Assembly (NCBI GenBank): GCA_021781625.1
Contig: JAJXWL010000005.1
Span: forward strand, 1-29,482
Direction of reading: 5' to 3'
Source: a bacterium
GTDB taxonomy: Bacteria > Spirochaetota > Spirochaetia > JABEVK01
Length of the DNA stretch: 29,482 bases
The position numbers and the translations under genes are program-made. Shown in pieces: positions 5,983 through 14,036 of the stretch. How positions within the stretch are numbered: position 1 is the stretch's first letter; every line of letters starts with the position of its first letter. The notes beneath the pieces are model-generated. The model made no database searches. It had not been told where the DNA came from and saw nothing but the letters and a program-made list of their open reading frames with translations.

Positions 5983-7047
5983 TTATTTTACAAGCTTCCG
6001 CGCTCGCTCCATGATTGCCACGTCGTCAGGGTGGTCATAGTGTGCCGTCATGGCGTCAGTCGTGTGTCCCATTACTAGTTTTGCCGCCTCATCCCCAACG
6101 GCTGTCAGGAGCCTTGTGTTAGCGGTATGCCTTAGGCAGTAAAGCGTCCGTCCCCCAAGCGGGACAACTGCTTCCGCTAACCTGCAGAACTGTTTTCCCA
6201 GGGTATCGACGCGGGACCACGACGAGACGTTGCCCAGGTCGGGAGCGTAGTCCGCGATCAGCTTTGCGGTGAAGTCCGACACCAACGCTGCCTTTATTTT
6301 TGCGCCTTTGTGCGCCGTCTTTCGCGGGTGGACGATAAAACCCTTATACTTTGGGCGCCAATGTTCCCAGCGCAACGCGACAAGCTCCGAAGGTCTGAGC
6401 CCCGCATCGCGCACGATCAGCATTGCCATCGCCATCTCGAGGGATCCCCAGATAGTTTTGAGCGCGGCCACGTCAGCCGGGAAAAGCCTCTTGAGTTCGC
6501 CAGGGTCAAAGATTTTGCGCTCCTCAGTGCGGACGACGACCTTGGGGACTATCGCCAGTTGATTGGCTGCTAGGCCTCCCTCCATGACAGCGTGGTTGAG
6601 TATCGCGGACATGGCTTGCTGGACCTTCTTTCGCTGTGCTGACGACATGGGTTTGTCGTCTCGAATAGTTCTAAGCCTGGACAACCAGACCGTAAACTCC
6701 CCCGGTGCGATAGCGTTGAGGTTGTACCGTCCCCATTTTGGCCAAAGGTATGCGGTCAGGATTTGCCGCTGTCCGGCCCAGTGTTTATCGGTAGCCTGGT
6801 GGCCGAATCCTTCGTACATGGCGAGGTATCGACATTGCCCTGGGATGAAAAAGTCCTTGGTAAAATCGGCAAACGATTGATCTGTGATTGCGAGGCCACG
6901 CGATTGCGCGAGGGCCCACTGAATCGCCCGGCGTCTGTCAGTTTGTCCAGACGATATAAAAAGCTTGCCACGGCCTGGGACCGTGACGTACCAATAGGGC
7001 GAATTTGGCCGACGTTTCGCCCAAACGTCTTGTTCGTTGTACTCCAC
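5983..7047 (-). CDS. int: Tyrosine recombinase (phage integrase)
   Basis: 354 aa from a GTG; the ribosome binding site is weak. The N-terminal part (about 10-55) looks like an arm-binding domain, residues about 60-165 a SAM-like core-binding domain, and 180-350 the catalytic domain. Catalytic residues seen: R218 in DAGLRPSELVALRW, a lysine in HPRKTAHKGAK (243 or 247), R306 in TLYCLRHTANT, H328 in VMGHTTDAM and the nucleophile Y337 in TAHYDH. The box II His of the usual HxLRHT is Tyr here (Y303), a tolerated but uncommon change. It lies beside tRNA-Thr, its probable target, and reads away from it. Confidence 0.93.
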   Translation of the reverse strand: MEYNEQDVWAKRRPNSPYWYVTVPGRGKLFISSGQTDRRRAIQWALAQSRGLAITDQSFADFTKDFFIPGQCRYLAMYEGFGHQATDKHWAGQRQILTAYLWPKWGRYNLNAIAPGEFTVWLSRLRTIRDDKPMSSAQRKKVQQAMSAILNHAVMEGGLAANQLAIVPKVVVRTEERKIFDPGELKRLFPADVAALKTIWGSLEMAMAMLIVRDAGLRPSELVALRWEHWRPKYKGFIVHPRKTAHKGAKIKAALVSDFTAKLIADYAPDLGNVSSWSRVDTLGKQFCRLAEAVVPLGGRTLYCLRHTANTRLLTAVGDEAAKLVMGHTTDAMTAHYDHPDDVAIMERARKLVK

Positions 7048-7087
7048 GACCTAGATTTAAAACCGAGCGTAGGTGCGCGTCAAGCAA

Positions 7088-7122
7088 AAGTGTACCACAA
7101 GTGTACCATAAACCGTGTGCCA
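7088..7122. repeat. Tandem GTGTACCA motifs, candidate integrase arm or excisionase sites
   Basis: AAGTGTACCA occurs at 7088-7097 and 7099-7108, an 11-bp period (one helical turn), and a variant GTGTGCCA at 7115-7122. They lie between the integrase start and the tRNA, inside the expected attachment region. Binding by Int or Xis is inferred from position and phasing. Confidence 0.55.
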
Positions 7123-7155
7123 GAATCCAATTTTGGTGTTTTTAGGGCAAAATAA

Positions 7156-7195
7156 AAGGGGCTTAAAGTACCCTAAAGTCCTTTAAAAGCCCCTT
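7156..7195 (-). terminator. Terminator of tRNA-Thr
   Basis: Read leftward, AAGGGGCTT, a long loop of about 22 bases, AAGCCCCTT, then a U-rich tract (TTTTATTTT). It begins eight bases after the tRNA 3' end. Confidence 0.7.
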
Positions 7196-7202
7196 ATTGT
7201 CT

Positions 7203-7274
7203 AGCCGGTGGTCGGAATTGGACCGACGACCTACGCTTTACGAGAGCGTTGCTCTACCACTGAGCTACACCGGC
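7203..7274 (-). tRNA. tRNA-Thr (anticodon CGU)
   Basis: 72 nt on the minus strand. Acceptor stem GCCGGTG pairs with CACCGGC, discriminator U. The D arm reads GCTC...GAGC, and the anticodon arm ACGCT-CTCGTAA-AGCGT gives anticodon CGU, which reads ACG. The T arm is GTCGG-TCCAATT-CCGAC. The 3' CCA is not encoded. Its 3' half is the probable integration site of the prophage, whose integrase starts about 156 bp away. Confidence 0.95.
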
Positions 7275-7286
7275 ACATACGGCTAT

Positions 7287-7316
7287 TTCATACCGTTTTT
7301 GAGGAACTTGGGTCAA
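7287..7316 (-). promoter_or_regulatory. Promoter of tRNA-Thr
   Basis: Read leftward: TTGACC (7316-7311), 18-bp spacer, TATGAA (7292-7287), then 12 bases to the tRNA 5' end at 7274. Confidence 0.6.
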
Positions 7317-7334
7317 CCCCCCAAAAAAATAAGC

Positions 7335-7363
7335 TTGAGGAATCGGGCTGCAGTGTCTATACT
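7335..7363 (+). promoter_or_regulatory. Promoter of the hybrid kinase, leaderless
   Basis: TTGAGG (7335-7340), 17-bp spacer, TATACT (7358-7363), then six bases (GGAGAA) to the ATG at 7370. The predicted transcript start is at the ATG itself; the GGAG between -10 and ATG would be outside or too close for normal use. Confidence 0.8.
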
Positions 7364-7369
7364 GGAGAA

Positions 7370-9826
7370 ATGAGAAGTTTTTCGCGTACCGTAATGGTAG
7401 GCGTTCTACTCTTGGTGAGCGGCCTTTTGGTGACTTCTTGTGGTGCACCAGAGCTTCCTACCCAAGAGGGACTTATGAATTTAAGTTCGTGGAACTTTTC
7501 GTCGCATCCGCAGGTGGCCTTGAACGGAACGTGGGAAATGTGGTGGTCAAAGTTGATCACACCCTCCGAAATCGGAGCAGTGGGACCAGGACGGTCAGTC
7601 CCGATGCCTCGCTTTTGGAATACTTTACCACAACCTTATCCGGCTTTAGGCTCGGCCACTTTTCGTTTGCAACTTAAGCTCCCAACCTCGGTAAGCCATT
7701 GGTTGCTGAGAGTCCCCAACATACACTGCGCTTATACCCTGTATATCAATGGCCAAAAAGCTCTGCAGATGGGAAATCCTTCACAAGACCCCCGGCGCTA
7801 CCGTGATGCCCTTAGGCCACGGGTTGTCCCGTTTACCGCAAAAGCTTCTCAGGTCGAGATTCTTATCAATATTGTCAACGAGTCAGATATGTACGGGGGG
7901 TTTCGCCGGCCCTTTGTGCTTGGTCCCCAACAAACCCTGTTGGCTCAGTATGATCTCAACCATTCGCTGGCAATGGCTGTCTCGGGGGCTCTTTTGTCCT
8001 TGGGGCTACTCCAATTATTTGTTTTCTTTTTACAACCCTACAAATGGTCACACCTCTGGTTGTCTTTGTTCAGCTTTTGTATCACGTGGCGAGGGCTTTC
8101 GAACGGTGACCGCCTTATGGCCGAGATTTTTCCTCAAATTCCCTTTGTGGTTTGGTCAAAGCTCGAGTATTTGGCGGTGTTTTTAGGCGTCATTTTTGTC
8201 TCATTGTACTTGCGAAGTTTGTATCGGTCTTTGTGGCCCAACAGGATTATTTTGCCCTTTTTGGGTTATACGGCGCTCTTTGCTGGGCTGAACATCTTTT
8301 TACCCCTAGAAACTTTTGCCTATTTGTTTCCCTTCTATGAAATTCCATTGTTGGGTGTTGTGGTGATCTTTTTTGTGGTTCCTTTGCGGGGGGCGCGTCG
8401 GCGACATCGCGGTTCTTGGATTGTCATGTCAGGAATTTTGATTTTGGCGATAGGAACAGTGAACGACCTTTTGTATTTAGAGAACTTAGTCTCAACGGGC
8501 TATATCCTGGACAAGCTTCTTTTGGTGTTCATGTTGTTTCAAAGTTTCTTGCTGTCGCGCCAGCTTGCCGATGATTACCACATCATTGAACGCCAAGTCA
8601 AAGAACAGTTGGCGGTGGGCAAGCTAAAAGATGAGTTTTTGGCCCGAGTATCTCACGAATTACGAACACCTCTGTACGGTATGCTCGGCATTGCGGATAC
8701 TCTAGAAAAAGAGGACAAAGGTTCCCTAACTCCCGTGCAGAAATACCATGTCGGTCTGCTGAATCAAGTATCCCAAAGGCTTTTAGAAATGGTAACAAAA
8801 ATTTTGGATTTTTCAGACTTAAAACGCTGCAGGGTTTCTGTTAACCTCACGCCGGTTCCCTTGAAAGCGGCCATAGACTTTCTTATGCCCTACTTTCACC
8901 AGAATGACGCAGTACCGGTGGTTAACGCGGTGAGCGAGGACTTTCCTCCTGTTTATGGCGACTTGGTGTTGATTCAACAGCTCATCTACCAACTTGTCGA
9001 AAACGCCATCAAACATACAGAAGCCGGTACAGTTCGCCTTGAGGCGACGAGGTTACCTTCCCGGGCAGCTATTCATGTCATCGATACAGGTAAGGGCATA
9101 CCCAAAACAAAGCAAGCCCTCCTGTTTGAGTCATTTCATCAGGGCGAAGACGCCGAAACGCGGACAAAAGCCGGTTTAGGTTTGGGTTTGGCTCTCTGTC
9201 GAGAGATCGTTCAGCAGATGAATGGCAGTATTTCGTTAACTTCAGAAGAAGAAAAAGGGACAACAGTCACCTTTACGCTACCTTGGGCTGCCGCTGAGCT
9301 TACCTCACTAAATCCCCAAGAAATGCCAGAGGCCACAAAAAATCAATATATTCCCGTGGGGAGTTGGGCAAAGAGCTTTGCCTCTTCTCGAACCCTTGTA
9401 CCTCCCCCGGCAATGACCGACGAAGGGGGGGCGCAAAAAACCCTCTTGCTGGTAGACGATGAGCCAGTGAATATCATTTTATTGAGAAATTTTCTTAAAC
9501 CCACCGGTTTTTCTCTTCTTGAGGCTAGGAATGGCTTTGAGGCATTAGAGCTTATGCAAAAGCAGCCCATTGACTTAATGATCCTCGACATCATGATGCC
9601 GGGCATGTCAGGGTATGAGGTCTGCCACAAGGTGCGCGAGTTTCACTCTCCTCTTACCCTGCCCATCATCTTACTGACAGCAAAAAGTAGTGTCGAAGAC
9701 ATTCAACGCGGTTTGAGCTGTGGCGCGAACGACTACATGACCAAGCCCGTACGACGAGAAGAAATTTTGGAACGAGTCAAGCAGCATCTGGGGATAACAG
9801 AGCTAGTAAACGCACCAGAAGCTTAA
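7370..9826 (+). CDS. Hybrid sensor histidine kinase with 7TM-type input domain
   Basis: 818 aa. The frame is open back into the tRNA, but the ATG at 7370 follows a good promoter and begins a lipoprotein-like signal (VGVLLLVSGLLVTSC, Cys 24). Residues about 35-190 form an exported beta domain (VALNGTWEMWWSKLITPSE...LRVPNIHCAYTLYINGQ) typical of 7TMR-DISM proteins. About seven membrane helices span 200-395. A coiled linker leads to HisKA with H429 (ARVSHELRTPL), then an ATPase domain with N545 (LVENAIKHT), DTGKG 572-576 and GLGLGL 602-607. A C-terminal receiver spans 690-810 with D696/D697, phosphoacceptor D740, T770 and K792. Being hybrid, it likely passes phosphate on to another protein. It lies 41 bp before flgF, which hints at, but does not prove, a link with motility. 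Confidence 0.92.
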   Translation: MRSFSRTVMVGVLLLVSGLLVTSCGAPELPTQEGLMNLSSWNFSSHPQVALNGTWEMWWSKLITPSEIGAVGPGRSVPMPRFWNTLPQPYPALGSATFRLQLKLPTSVSHWLLRVPNIHCAYTLYINGQKALQMGNPSQDPRRYRDALRPRVVPFTAKASQVEILINIVNESDMYGGFRRPFVLGPQQTLLAQYDLNHSLAMAVSGALLSLGLLQLFVFFLQPYKWSHLWLSLFSFCITWRGLSNGDRLMAEIFPQIPFVVWSKLEYLAVFLGVIFVSLYLRSLYRSLWPNRIILPFLGYTALFAGLNIFLPLETFAYLFPFYEIPLLGVVVIFFVVPLRGARRRHRGSWIVMSGILILAIGTVNDLLYLENLVSTGYILDKLLLVFMLFQSFLLSRQLADDYHIIERQVKEQLAVGKLKDEFLARVSHELRTPLYGMLGIADTLEKEDKGSLTPVQKYHVGLLNQVSQRLLEMVTKILDFSDLKRCRVSVNLTPVPLKAAIDFLMPYFHQNDAVPVVNAVSEDFPPVYGDLVLIQQLIYQLVENAIKHTEAGTVRLEATRLPSRAAIHVIDTGKGIPKTKQALLFESFHQGEDAETRTKAGLGLGLALCREIVQQMNGSISLTSEEEKGTTVTFTLPWAAAELTSLNPQEMPEATKNQYIPVGSWAKSFASSRTLVPPPAMTDEGGAQKTLLLVDDEPVNIILLRNFLKPTGFSLLEARNGFEALELMQKQPIDLMILDIMMPGMSGYEVCHKVREFHSPLTLPIILLTAKSSVEDIQRGLSCGANDYMTKPVRREEILERVKQHLGITELVNAPEA

Positions 9827-9867
9827 ACGGATCTCAACTTCTTTTCACCTTCGCCGATACACAAGGT

Positions 9868-10719
9868 ATGGAACGTGGACTATTTATCAGTGCCAGCGGA
9901 ATGATCGCTCAGCAATGGCGGATGGACGCGGTGGCAAACAATTTGGCGAATGTGGATCTTAACGGCTACAAGCGAGATGATGCCATTCAAAAAGCGTTTC
10001 CCTCGCTGTTGATTCGCCGTACCGATGATGACGGGGTGTATAAGTTTCCCTTTGGTTCCGCCGACACTTCTCCGATTGTGGGAAAGCTCGGTATGGGCGT
10101 GGAACAAAATGAATTTTATACAGTATTCACCCAGGGGCCTCTGAAACAAACCGCGAACCCCTTTGATTTGGCTTTAGAGAACAAAGGTTTTTTTGTTGTC
10201 AAAACGCCCGAAGGGGAACGGTATACAAGAAATGGAGCCTTTGTTTTAGGCAAAGAGGGCTATCTCGAGACTCATGATGGTTATCCTGTCATGGGTGAAC
10301 ATGGTCCGATTCGGGTAAAAGAGAATAACTTCACAATTGATCCCGAAGGCCGCGTCTGGGTTAACTCCGATTATCAAGGGAACCCTCACCGTCTGGTTTC
10401 GATGGACGAAAATGAATGGAAGAACACCAAGCTTTTGGACAGTTTAAAAATTGTCAATTTTCCTCGGACCCGATACCTCGCAAAACAAGGGGAATCGCTG
10501 TGGAAAACTACCGAATATTCAGGCAAGGCCGAGGATATTCCGTTGAAGGAAAGGCCTGCCGTACGGCAAGGTTTTGTCGAAGGTTCAAACGTGAACCCCG
10601 TGCAAGAGATGGTGCAAATGATTGAAGTTAACCGTGCATACGAAACCAACTCCAAAATGATTCAGACAACAGACAATTTGATGGGACGTTTGATCAATGA
10701 CGCGGCCGTTTACCGCTGA
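9868..10719 (+). CDS. flgF: Flagellar basal-body rod protein FlgF (FlhO)
   Basis: 283 aa. The N-terminus MERGLFISASGMIAQQWRMDAVANNLANVDLNGYKRDD is the rod-protein signature that forms the D0 helix, and the C-terminus GFVEGSNVNPVQEMVQMIEVNRAYETNSKMIQTTDNLMGRL is the matching FlgF/FlgG C-terminal helix. The middle domain carries VVKTPEGERYTRNGAFVLGKEGYLETHDGYPVMGEHG. It builds the proximal part of the periplasmic flagellar rod. The ribosome binding site (AAGG) is close to the ATG and weak. Followed by flgG after 30 bp, as in other spirochaetes where this copy is called flhO. Confidence 0.93.
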   Translation: MERGLFISASGMIAQQWRMDAVANNLANVDLNGYKRDDAIQKAFPSLLIRRTDDDGVYKFPFGSADTSPIVGKLGMGVEQNEFYTVFTQGPLKQTANPFDLALENKGFFVVKTPEGERYTRNGAFVLGKEGYLETHDGYPVMGEHGPIRVKENNFTIDPEGRVWVNSDYQGNPHRLVSMDENEWKNTKLLDSLKIVNFPRTRYLAKQGESLWKTTEYSGKAEDIPLKERPAVRQGFVEGSNVNPVQEMVQMIEVNRAYETNSKMIQTTDNLMGRLINDAAVYR

Positions 10720-10749
10720 CCCTAACCCCTTCCTCTTAGGAGCAAAAAA

Positions 10750-11544
10750 ATGATGCGTTCGTTGTGGACAGCGGCCTCGGGTATGACAGGCCAACAGTTT
10801 AATATAGATACCATTGCCAACAACTTGGCTAACGTCAACACCACGGGTTTCAAACAAAACCGTGCCGAGTTCGAAGACCTTTTATATCAGACCATAAAAA
10901 TTGCCGGTACGCCAGCTACCGAGGATACCGTAGTTCCGACCCCTACTCAGGTTGGCTCCGGTGTTAAGGCGGCCGCTACTCAAAAAATCTTTACTCAAGG
11001 GCCTCTTCAAGCGACAGGAAACGTGAGTGACATGGCGCTTGAAGGAGAAGGTTTTTTTCGTGTTCTGACTCTTGATGGCAGTTACGGTTACACCCGAGAT
11101 GGATCGTTCAAGATTGATTCCACAGGTCAGCTGGTAACTAGCCAAGGCTACAAAGTGATGCCGGAAGTAATTTTTCCACAGAACTTTGTTCACGATAGCG
11201 TTTCTGTATCTCAGGATGGGCGCGTCACCGTACTCATGCCCGGTGAGAATGAACCCCAGCAGGTAGCTCAGATGGAAATCTACCGCTTCCCCAACCCCGC
11301 TGGTCTAAGTGCTACTGGTGAAAACATCCTTAAACCGACCAATGCTTCTGGACCTGCAATTGGGGGACGTCCTGGTTTTGACGGCATGGGAAAAATCCAA
11401 CAACGTTTCTTGGAAATGTCGAATGTGTCTGTGGTTCAAGAAATGGTGAATATGATTGTGGCACAAAGGGCCTACGAGTTTAATTCCAAAGCGATTCAGA
11501 CCAGTGACACGATGCTGGGCATTGCTGCTAACCTTAAACGGTAA
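10750..11544 (+). CDS. flgG: Flagellar distal rod protein FlgG
   Basis: 264 aa, ATG at 10750 with AGGAG seven bases upstream; a second ATG follows at once. N-terminus RSLWTAASGMTGQQFNIDTIANNLANVNTTGFKQNRAEFEDLLYQT is classic FlgG, with GPLQATGNVSDMALEGEGFFRV and GYTRDGSFKIDSTGQLVTSQGYKVMP in the middle and QRFLEMSNVSVVQEMVNMIVAQRAYEFNSKAIQTSD at the end. Forms the distal rod. Length (264 aa) fits the family. Part of the flgF-flgG-flgA-flgI-flgJ run. Confidence 0.96.
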   Translation: MMRSLWTAASGMTGQQFNIDTIANNLANVNTTGFKQNRAEFEDLLYQTIKIAGTPATEDTVVPTPTQVGSGVKAAATQKIFTQGPLQATGNVSDMALEGEGFFRVLTLDGSYGYTRDGSFKIDSTGQLVTSQGYKVMPEVIFPQNFVHDSVSVSQDGRVTVLMPGENEPQQVAQMEIYRFPNPAGLSATGENILKPTNASGPAIGGRPGFDGMGKIQQRFLEMSNVSVVQEMVNMIVAQRAYEFNSKAIQTSDTMLGIAANLKR

Positions 11545-11571
11545 GCCACAACAGGTCTGGGATCTAGCCTG

Positions 11572-12591
11572 ATGTTGGGTCAAATGCGTGGGTTGAAATT
11601 ATTTGTGCTGACGACCCTGGGAGTTGCAAGTAGCCTTCTTTTTGTTGCCGAACCCTTGGGCGCCTTAACATGGCGGTTAAGGGAACTCCCTGATTCTCAA
11701 ACGTGGCCTCAGCCGTCCGCTTTGTTTCAAGCACAAGACTCTTCTTCGGCACAGGTTCCATCAAGTTGGCAGACCTTGCCCGCTTATGAGTACCCTGCTT
11801 GGATACCGCTCGAGAAATTTCTTCAAGATTGGACGCCGCCTGCCAACGCAATTCTCGTTGGCGAAGGGTTTACATTTTTACCACCTAAGATTCCTGCACA
11901 GAATAGGTTTTTCTTCGAAAGTTTAATTCGATTTCTGCGCGTACAAAAATCAGAGGAGCAAGATCCTCCCCAAGGAAGAGAACTTGAAATCCTCTCGATT
12001 CACTTGCCAGATCAAGCACAGAACCAGACCTTACCTGCCTACCCGAAATTTCACTTGATTCAGGCTTCGTGGCGAAAGGGATGTTTGATGGGACGGGTAC
12101 AACTCACCTATCATTCCTCGGACGAGACAAAGTCTACCTCGGATACTAGCCGTACCTTTGACCTTCATACCATAGACCTGAAGGTGCAATCACAGATTCC
12201 GATCGCGGTGATGTTGGATGCCCGCCCTCAAGGGACACTCATCCGTTCTTGGGACTGGACGTGGCAATGGCGGTCCGTGGATCATTTACCCTGGCGCTTT
12301 TTAACACCCAAGGCCTGGCGTTTTGCTCAGGGTGTTAAACTTCGCGCGTTACGGGACCTGTCTCCTGGTGATATTTTGATTCCCGAACAAAATATCAAAG
12401 AAGAAAAGCCCGTGAACCGGGGTGAGGTCGTGATGTTGAAAATTGTTCACGGTTCAATAGAAGTCGATTTGCCTGGCACGGCGCTTGAAAGTGGAACAGA
12501 AGGTTGTCAAGTAAAGGTTCTTAGTACCACGGGACAAGAATTTCATGGGGTAGTCGATGGAAAAAACCTTGTTCGTGTTTTATGGCCGTAA
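11572..12591 (+). CDS. flgA: P-ring assembly chaperone FlgA-like protein
   Basis: 339 aa from the ATG at 11572 (an in-frame ATG at 11584 is an alternative; no strong ribosome binding site is seen for either). A signal peptide (LKLFVLTTLGVASSLLFVAEPLGA) is followed by about 190 residues that I do not recognise, longer than in enteric FlgA. The C-terminal 85 residues hold the FlgA/SAF-type domain: QGVKLRALRDLSPGDILIPEQNIKEEKPVNRGEVVMLKIVHGSIEVDLPGTALESGTEG. FlgA helps FlgI assemble the P-ring in the periplasm. Its end overlaps nothing; flgI starts 13 bp later. Confidence 0.85.
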   Translation: MLGQMRGLKLFVLTTLGVASSLLFVAEPLGALTWRLRELPDSQTWPQPSALFQAQDSSSAQVPSSWQTLPAYEYPAWIPLEKFLQDWTPPANAILVGEGFTFLPPKIPAQNRFFFESLIRFLRVQKSEEQDPPQGRELEILSIHLPDQAQNQTLPAYPKFHLIQASWRKGCLMGRVQLTYHSSDETKSTSDTSRTFDLHTIDLKVQSQIPIAVMLDARPQGTLIRSWDWTWQWRSVDHLPWRFLTPKAWRFAQGVKLRALRDLSPGDILIPEQNIKEEKPVNRGEVVMLKIVHGSIEVDLPGTALESGTEGCQVKVLSTTGQEFHGVVDGKNLVRVLWP

Positions 12592-12604
12592 AGGAGTTAG
12601 AACC

Positions 12605-13657
12605 ATGAAAAATAGTTGGATCGTAAGGGTGCTCTTTGCCTTGCTCTCGTTACAAGCCTACGCGCAGGCTGTTCCGACTCCTACCCCCAGTTGGCAGGTT
12701 CCAATCAAAGACCTCGTTCACGTCGAAGGTCTTCGTGACAACCAATTGACGGGCCTTGGGCTGGTCACTGGTTTGAACGGACAAGGCGATAGTGCCAGTA
12801 ACCCTATGCTCAAATATGCTTTGGCAAGTTTGGTGAACAATTTAGGCTTAGCTATTCCCCGAAATGATGTTAAAAGCCGCAATACAGCGGTAGTCGCAGT
12901 GACCTGCCTCTTGGAGCCGTATGTGAATCCGGGGGATACCCTGAATATTCACGTTGCCAGTCTGGGTGATGCCAAAAATCTTCAAGGGGGAGTTTTACTC
13001 CAAACACCGCTTTTGGCTGCCAATGGCCAAGTCTACGCTGTTGCTCAGGGAACCCTCCCTAGCGTGCTTTCAGGGAATGCTTCGTCAGGAGCGACTGTTT
13101 TGACGATCCCGGGAGGCGCGATTGCCGAAAAAGCGGTTAATGCGACTTTTGTCTCGGGCGGAAAAATTACACTCTTGGTGAATGACCAAGATTTTACGAC
13201 AGCAGAGGCCGTTGCCACTGGAATCCGCAAAGCACTACCCGAGGTGGGGGTAGAAGTTCCTGACCCAGGACATATTCAACTGACGGTGCCAGCCAAAACC
13301 TCGCCGGTTGCGTTATTGTCTCAAATCAACGGGATTTTGGTCACACCAAGCTTGTCAAACGAAGTCGTCATCAATCAGTCAACAGGAATTGTCGTTTCAG
13401 GACAAAATGTCCGAATTGCCAGCGTTGCTGTGTCGATTAAGGGCGCTAAAGTCTCGATAGGCAAACAAAATCAAAACACGGATTGGGGTGGCACTAAAAC
13501 CTCGGAACAGTTCTCTTTACCCAATGTTGCGACGGTGCAAGATCTTGTTTCGACGTTGCAACAGTTAGGCTTGACCACCGACCAACTAATTGCGGTTCTC
13601 AAGGCCATCAATCAAGCGGGGGCCTTGTACGGTCGGTTGGTGGTGACTTCGGGTTAA
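12605..13657 (+). CDS. flgI: Flagellar P-ring protein FlgI
   Basis: 350 aa from the ATG at 12605 with AAAGGAG eight bases upstream; an earlier in-frame start would lie inside flgA. Signal peptide WIVRVLFALLSLQAYAQA, then the diagnostic IKDLVHVEGLRDNQLTGLGLVTGLNGQGDS and KSRNTAVVAVTCLLEPYVNPGDTLNIHVASLGDAKNLQGGVLLQTPLLAANGQVYAVAQG. The end keeps NVATVQDLVSTLQQLGLTTDQLIAVLKAINQAGALYGRLVV. FlgI forms the periplasmic ring round the rod. No flgH (L-ring) gene lies beside it, which fits flagella that stay in the periplasm. Confidence 0.96.
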   Translation: MKNSWIVRVLFALLSLQAYAQAVPTPTPSWQVPIKDLVHVEGLRDNQLTGLGLVTGLNGQGDSASNPMLKYALASLVNNLGLAIPRNDVKSRNTAVVAVTCLLEPYVNPGDTLNIHVASLGDAKNLQGGVLLQTPLLAANGQVYAVAQGTLPSVLSGNASSGATVLTIPGGAIAEKAVNATFVSGGKITLLVNDQDFTTAEAVATGIRKALPEVGVEVPDPGHIQLTVPAKTSPVALLSQINGILVTPSLSNEVVINQSTGIVVSGQNVRIASVAVSIKGAKVSIGKQNQNTDWGGTKTSEQFSLPNVATVQDLVSTLQQLGLTTDQLIAVLKAINQAGALYGRLVVTSG

Positions 13658-13688
13658 GGTGAGCAAGTGCGATGTCGATAGGAATAGT

Positions 13689-14036
13689 ATGATACCAACA
13701 GAAGGCACCAAATTTCCCCTCGATACCACAAAGTACCAGGTTCCGCCACCTGACGGACCGGGCTTCTCGAAGGTGAAAGTCAATAAAGACTCTAAGCTTT
13801 ACAAAGCCTGTGAAGACTTTCAGTCCATCTTTATCAAGCAGATGTTGGATGCTATGCGAAAGACTGTTGACCATTCCAACGACCTGTTAAAACGATCGCA
13901 AGGACAAAGCATTTTTGAAGATATGCTCTATGATCAATACGCAAAGAATATGTCGAAAGAGGGCGGTTTTGGCCTGGCCAAAGTTATGTATCAGCAAATG
14001 GACTACTTACAACACCTGCCCAAGGCTAAATCTTGA
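13689..14036 (+). CDS. flgJ: Rod-binding domain protein (FlgJ N-domain only)
   Basis: 115 aa from the ATG at 13689, which has AGGA five bases upstream; a GTG at 13659, two bases after flgI, would add ten residues. Residues about 35-110 form the FlgJ rod-binding domain: KLYKACEDFQSIFIKQMLDAMRKTV, then GQSIFEDMLYDQYAKNMSKEGGFGLAKVMYQQM. The muramidase domain of enteric FlgJ is absent, as is usual in spirochaetes and others where rod assembly uses a separate lytic enzyme. It caps the growing rod. Confidence 0.88.
   Translation: MIPTEGTKFPLDTTKYQVPPPDGPGFSKVKVNKDSKLYKACEDFQSIFIKQMLDAMRKTVDHSNDLLKRSQGQSIFEDMLYDQYAKNMSKEGGFGLAKVMYQQMDYLQHLPKAKS

Larger units (their letters stand above)
1..7203. 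mobile_element. Integrated prophage, lysogeny and early region (left end outside window)
   Basis: The block holds a tyrosine integrase next to a tRNA 3' end, two divergent small RHH regulators, a Rha/KilAC antirepressor-like protein, Gp157-like, RecT-like, NinB-like and NinG proteins, and SSB. This is the usual early content of a temperate tailed phage. Genes 108-5045 are all leftward and overlap tightly, unlike the chromosome to the right. No structural, packaging or lysis genes are in view, so the rest would lie left of position 1. The right boundary is inferred to be in the 3' part of tRNA-Thr. The other att copy is not in the window, so the exact junction cannot be fixed. Confidence 0.85.

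Noticed and set aside
7156..7195. Hairpin beside the tRNA as an att core
   Set aside because: Its position, GC stem and U tract fit a tRNA terminator better; no second copy is in the window.
7208..7369. N-terminal extension of the hybrid kinase into the tRNA
   Set aside because: The frame is open by chance; the signal peptide and promoter point to 7370.
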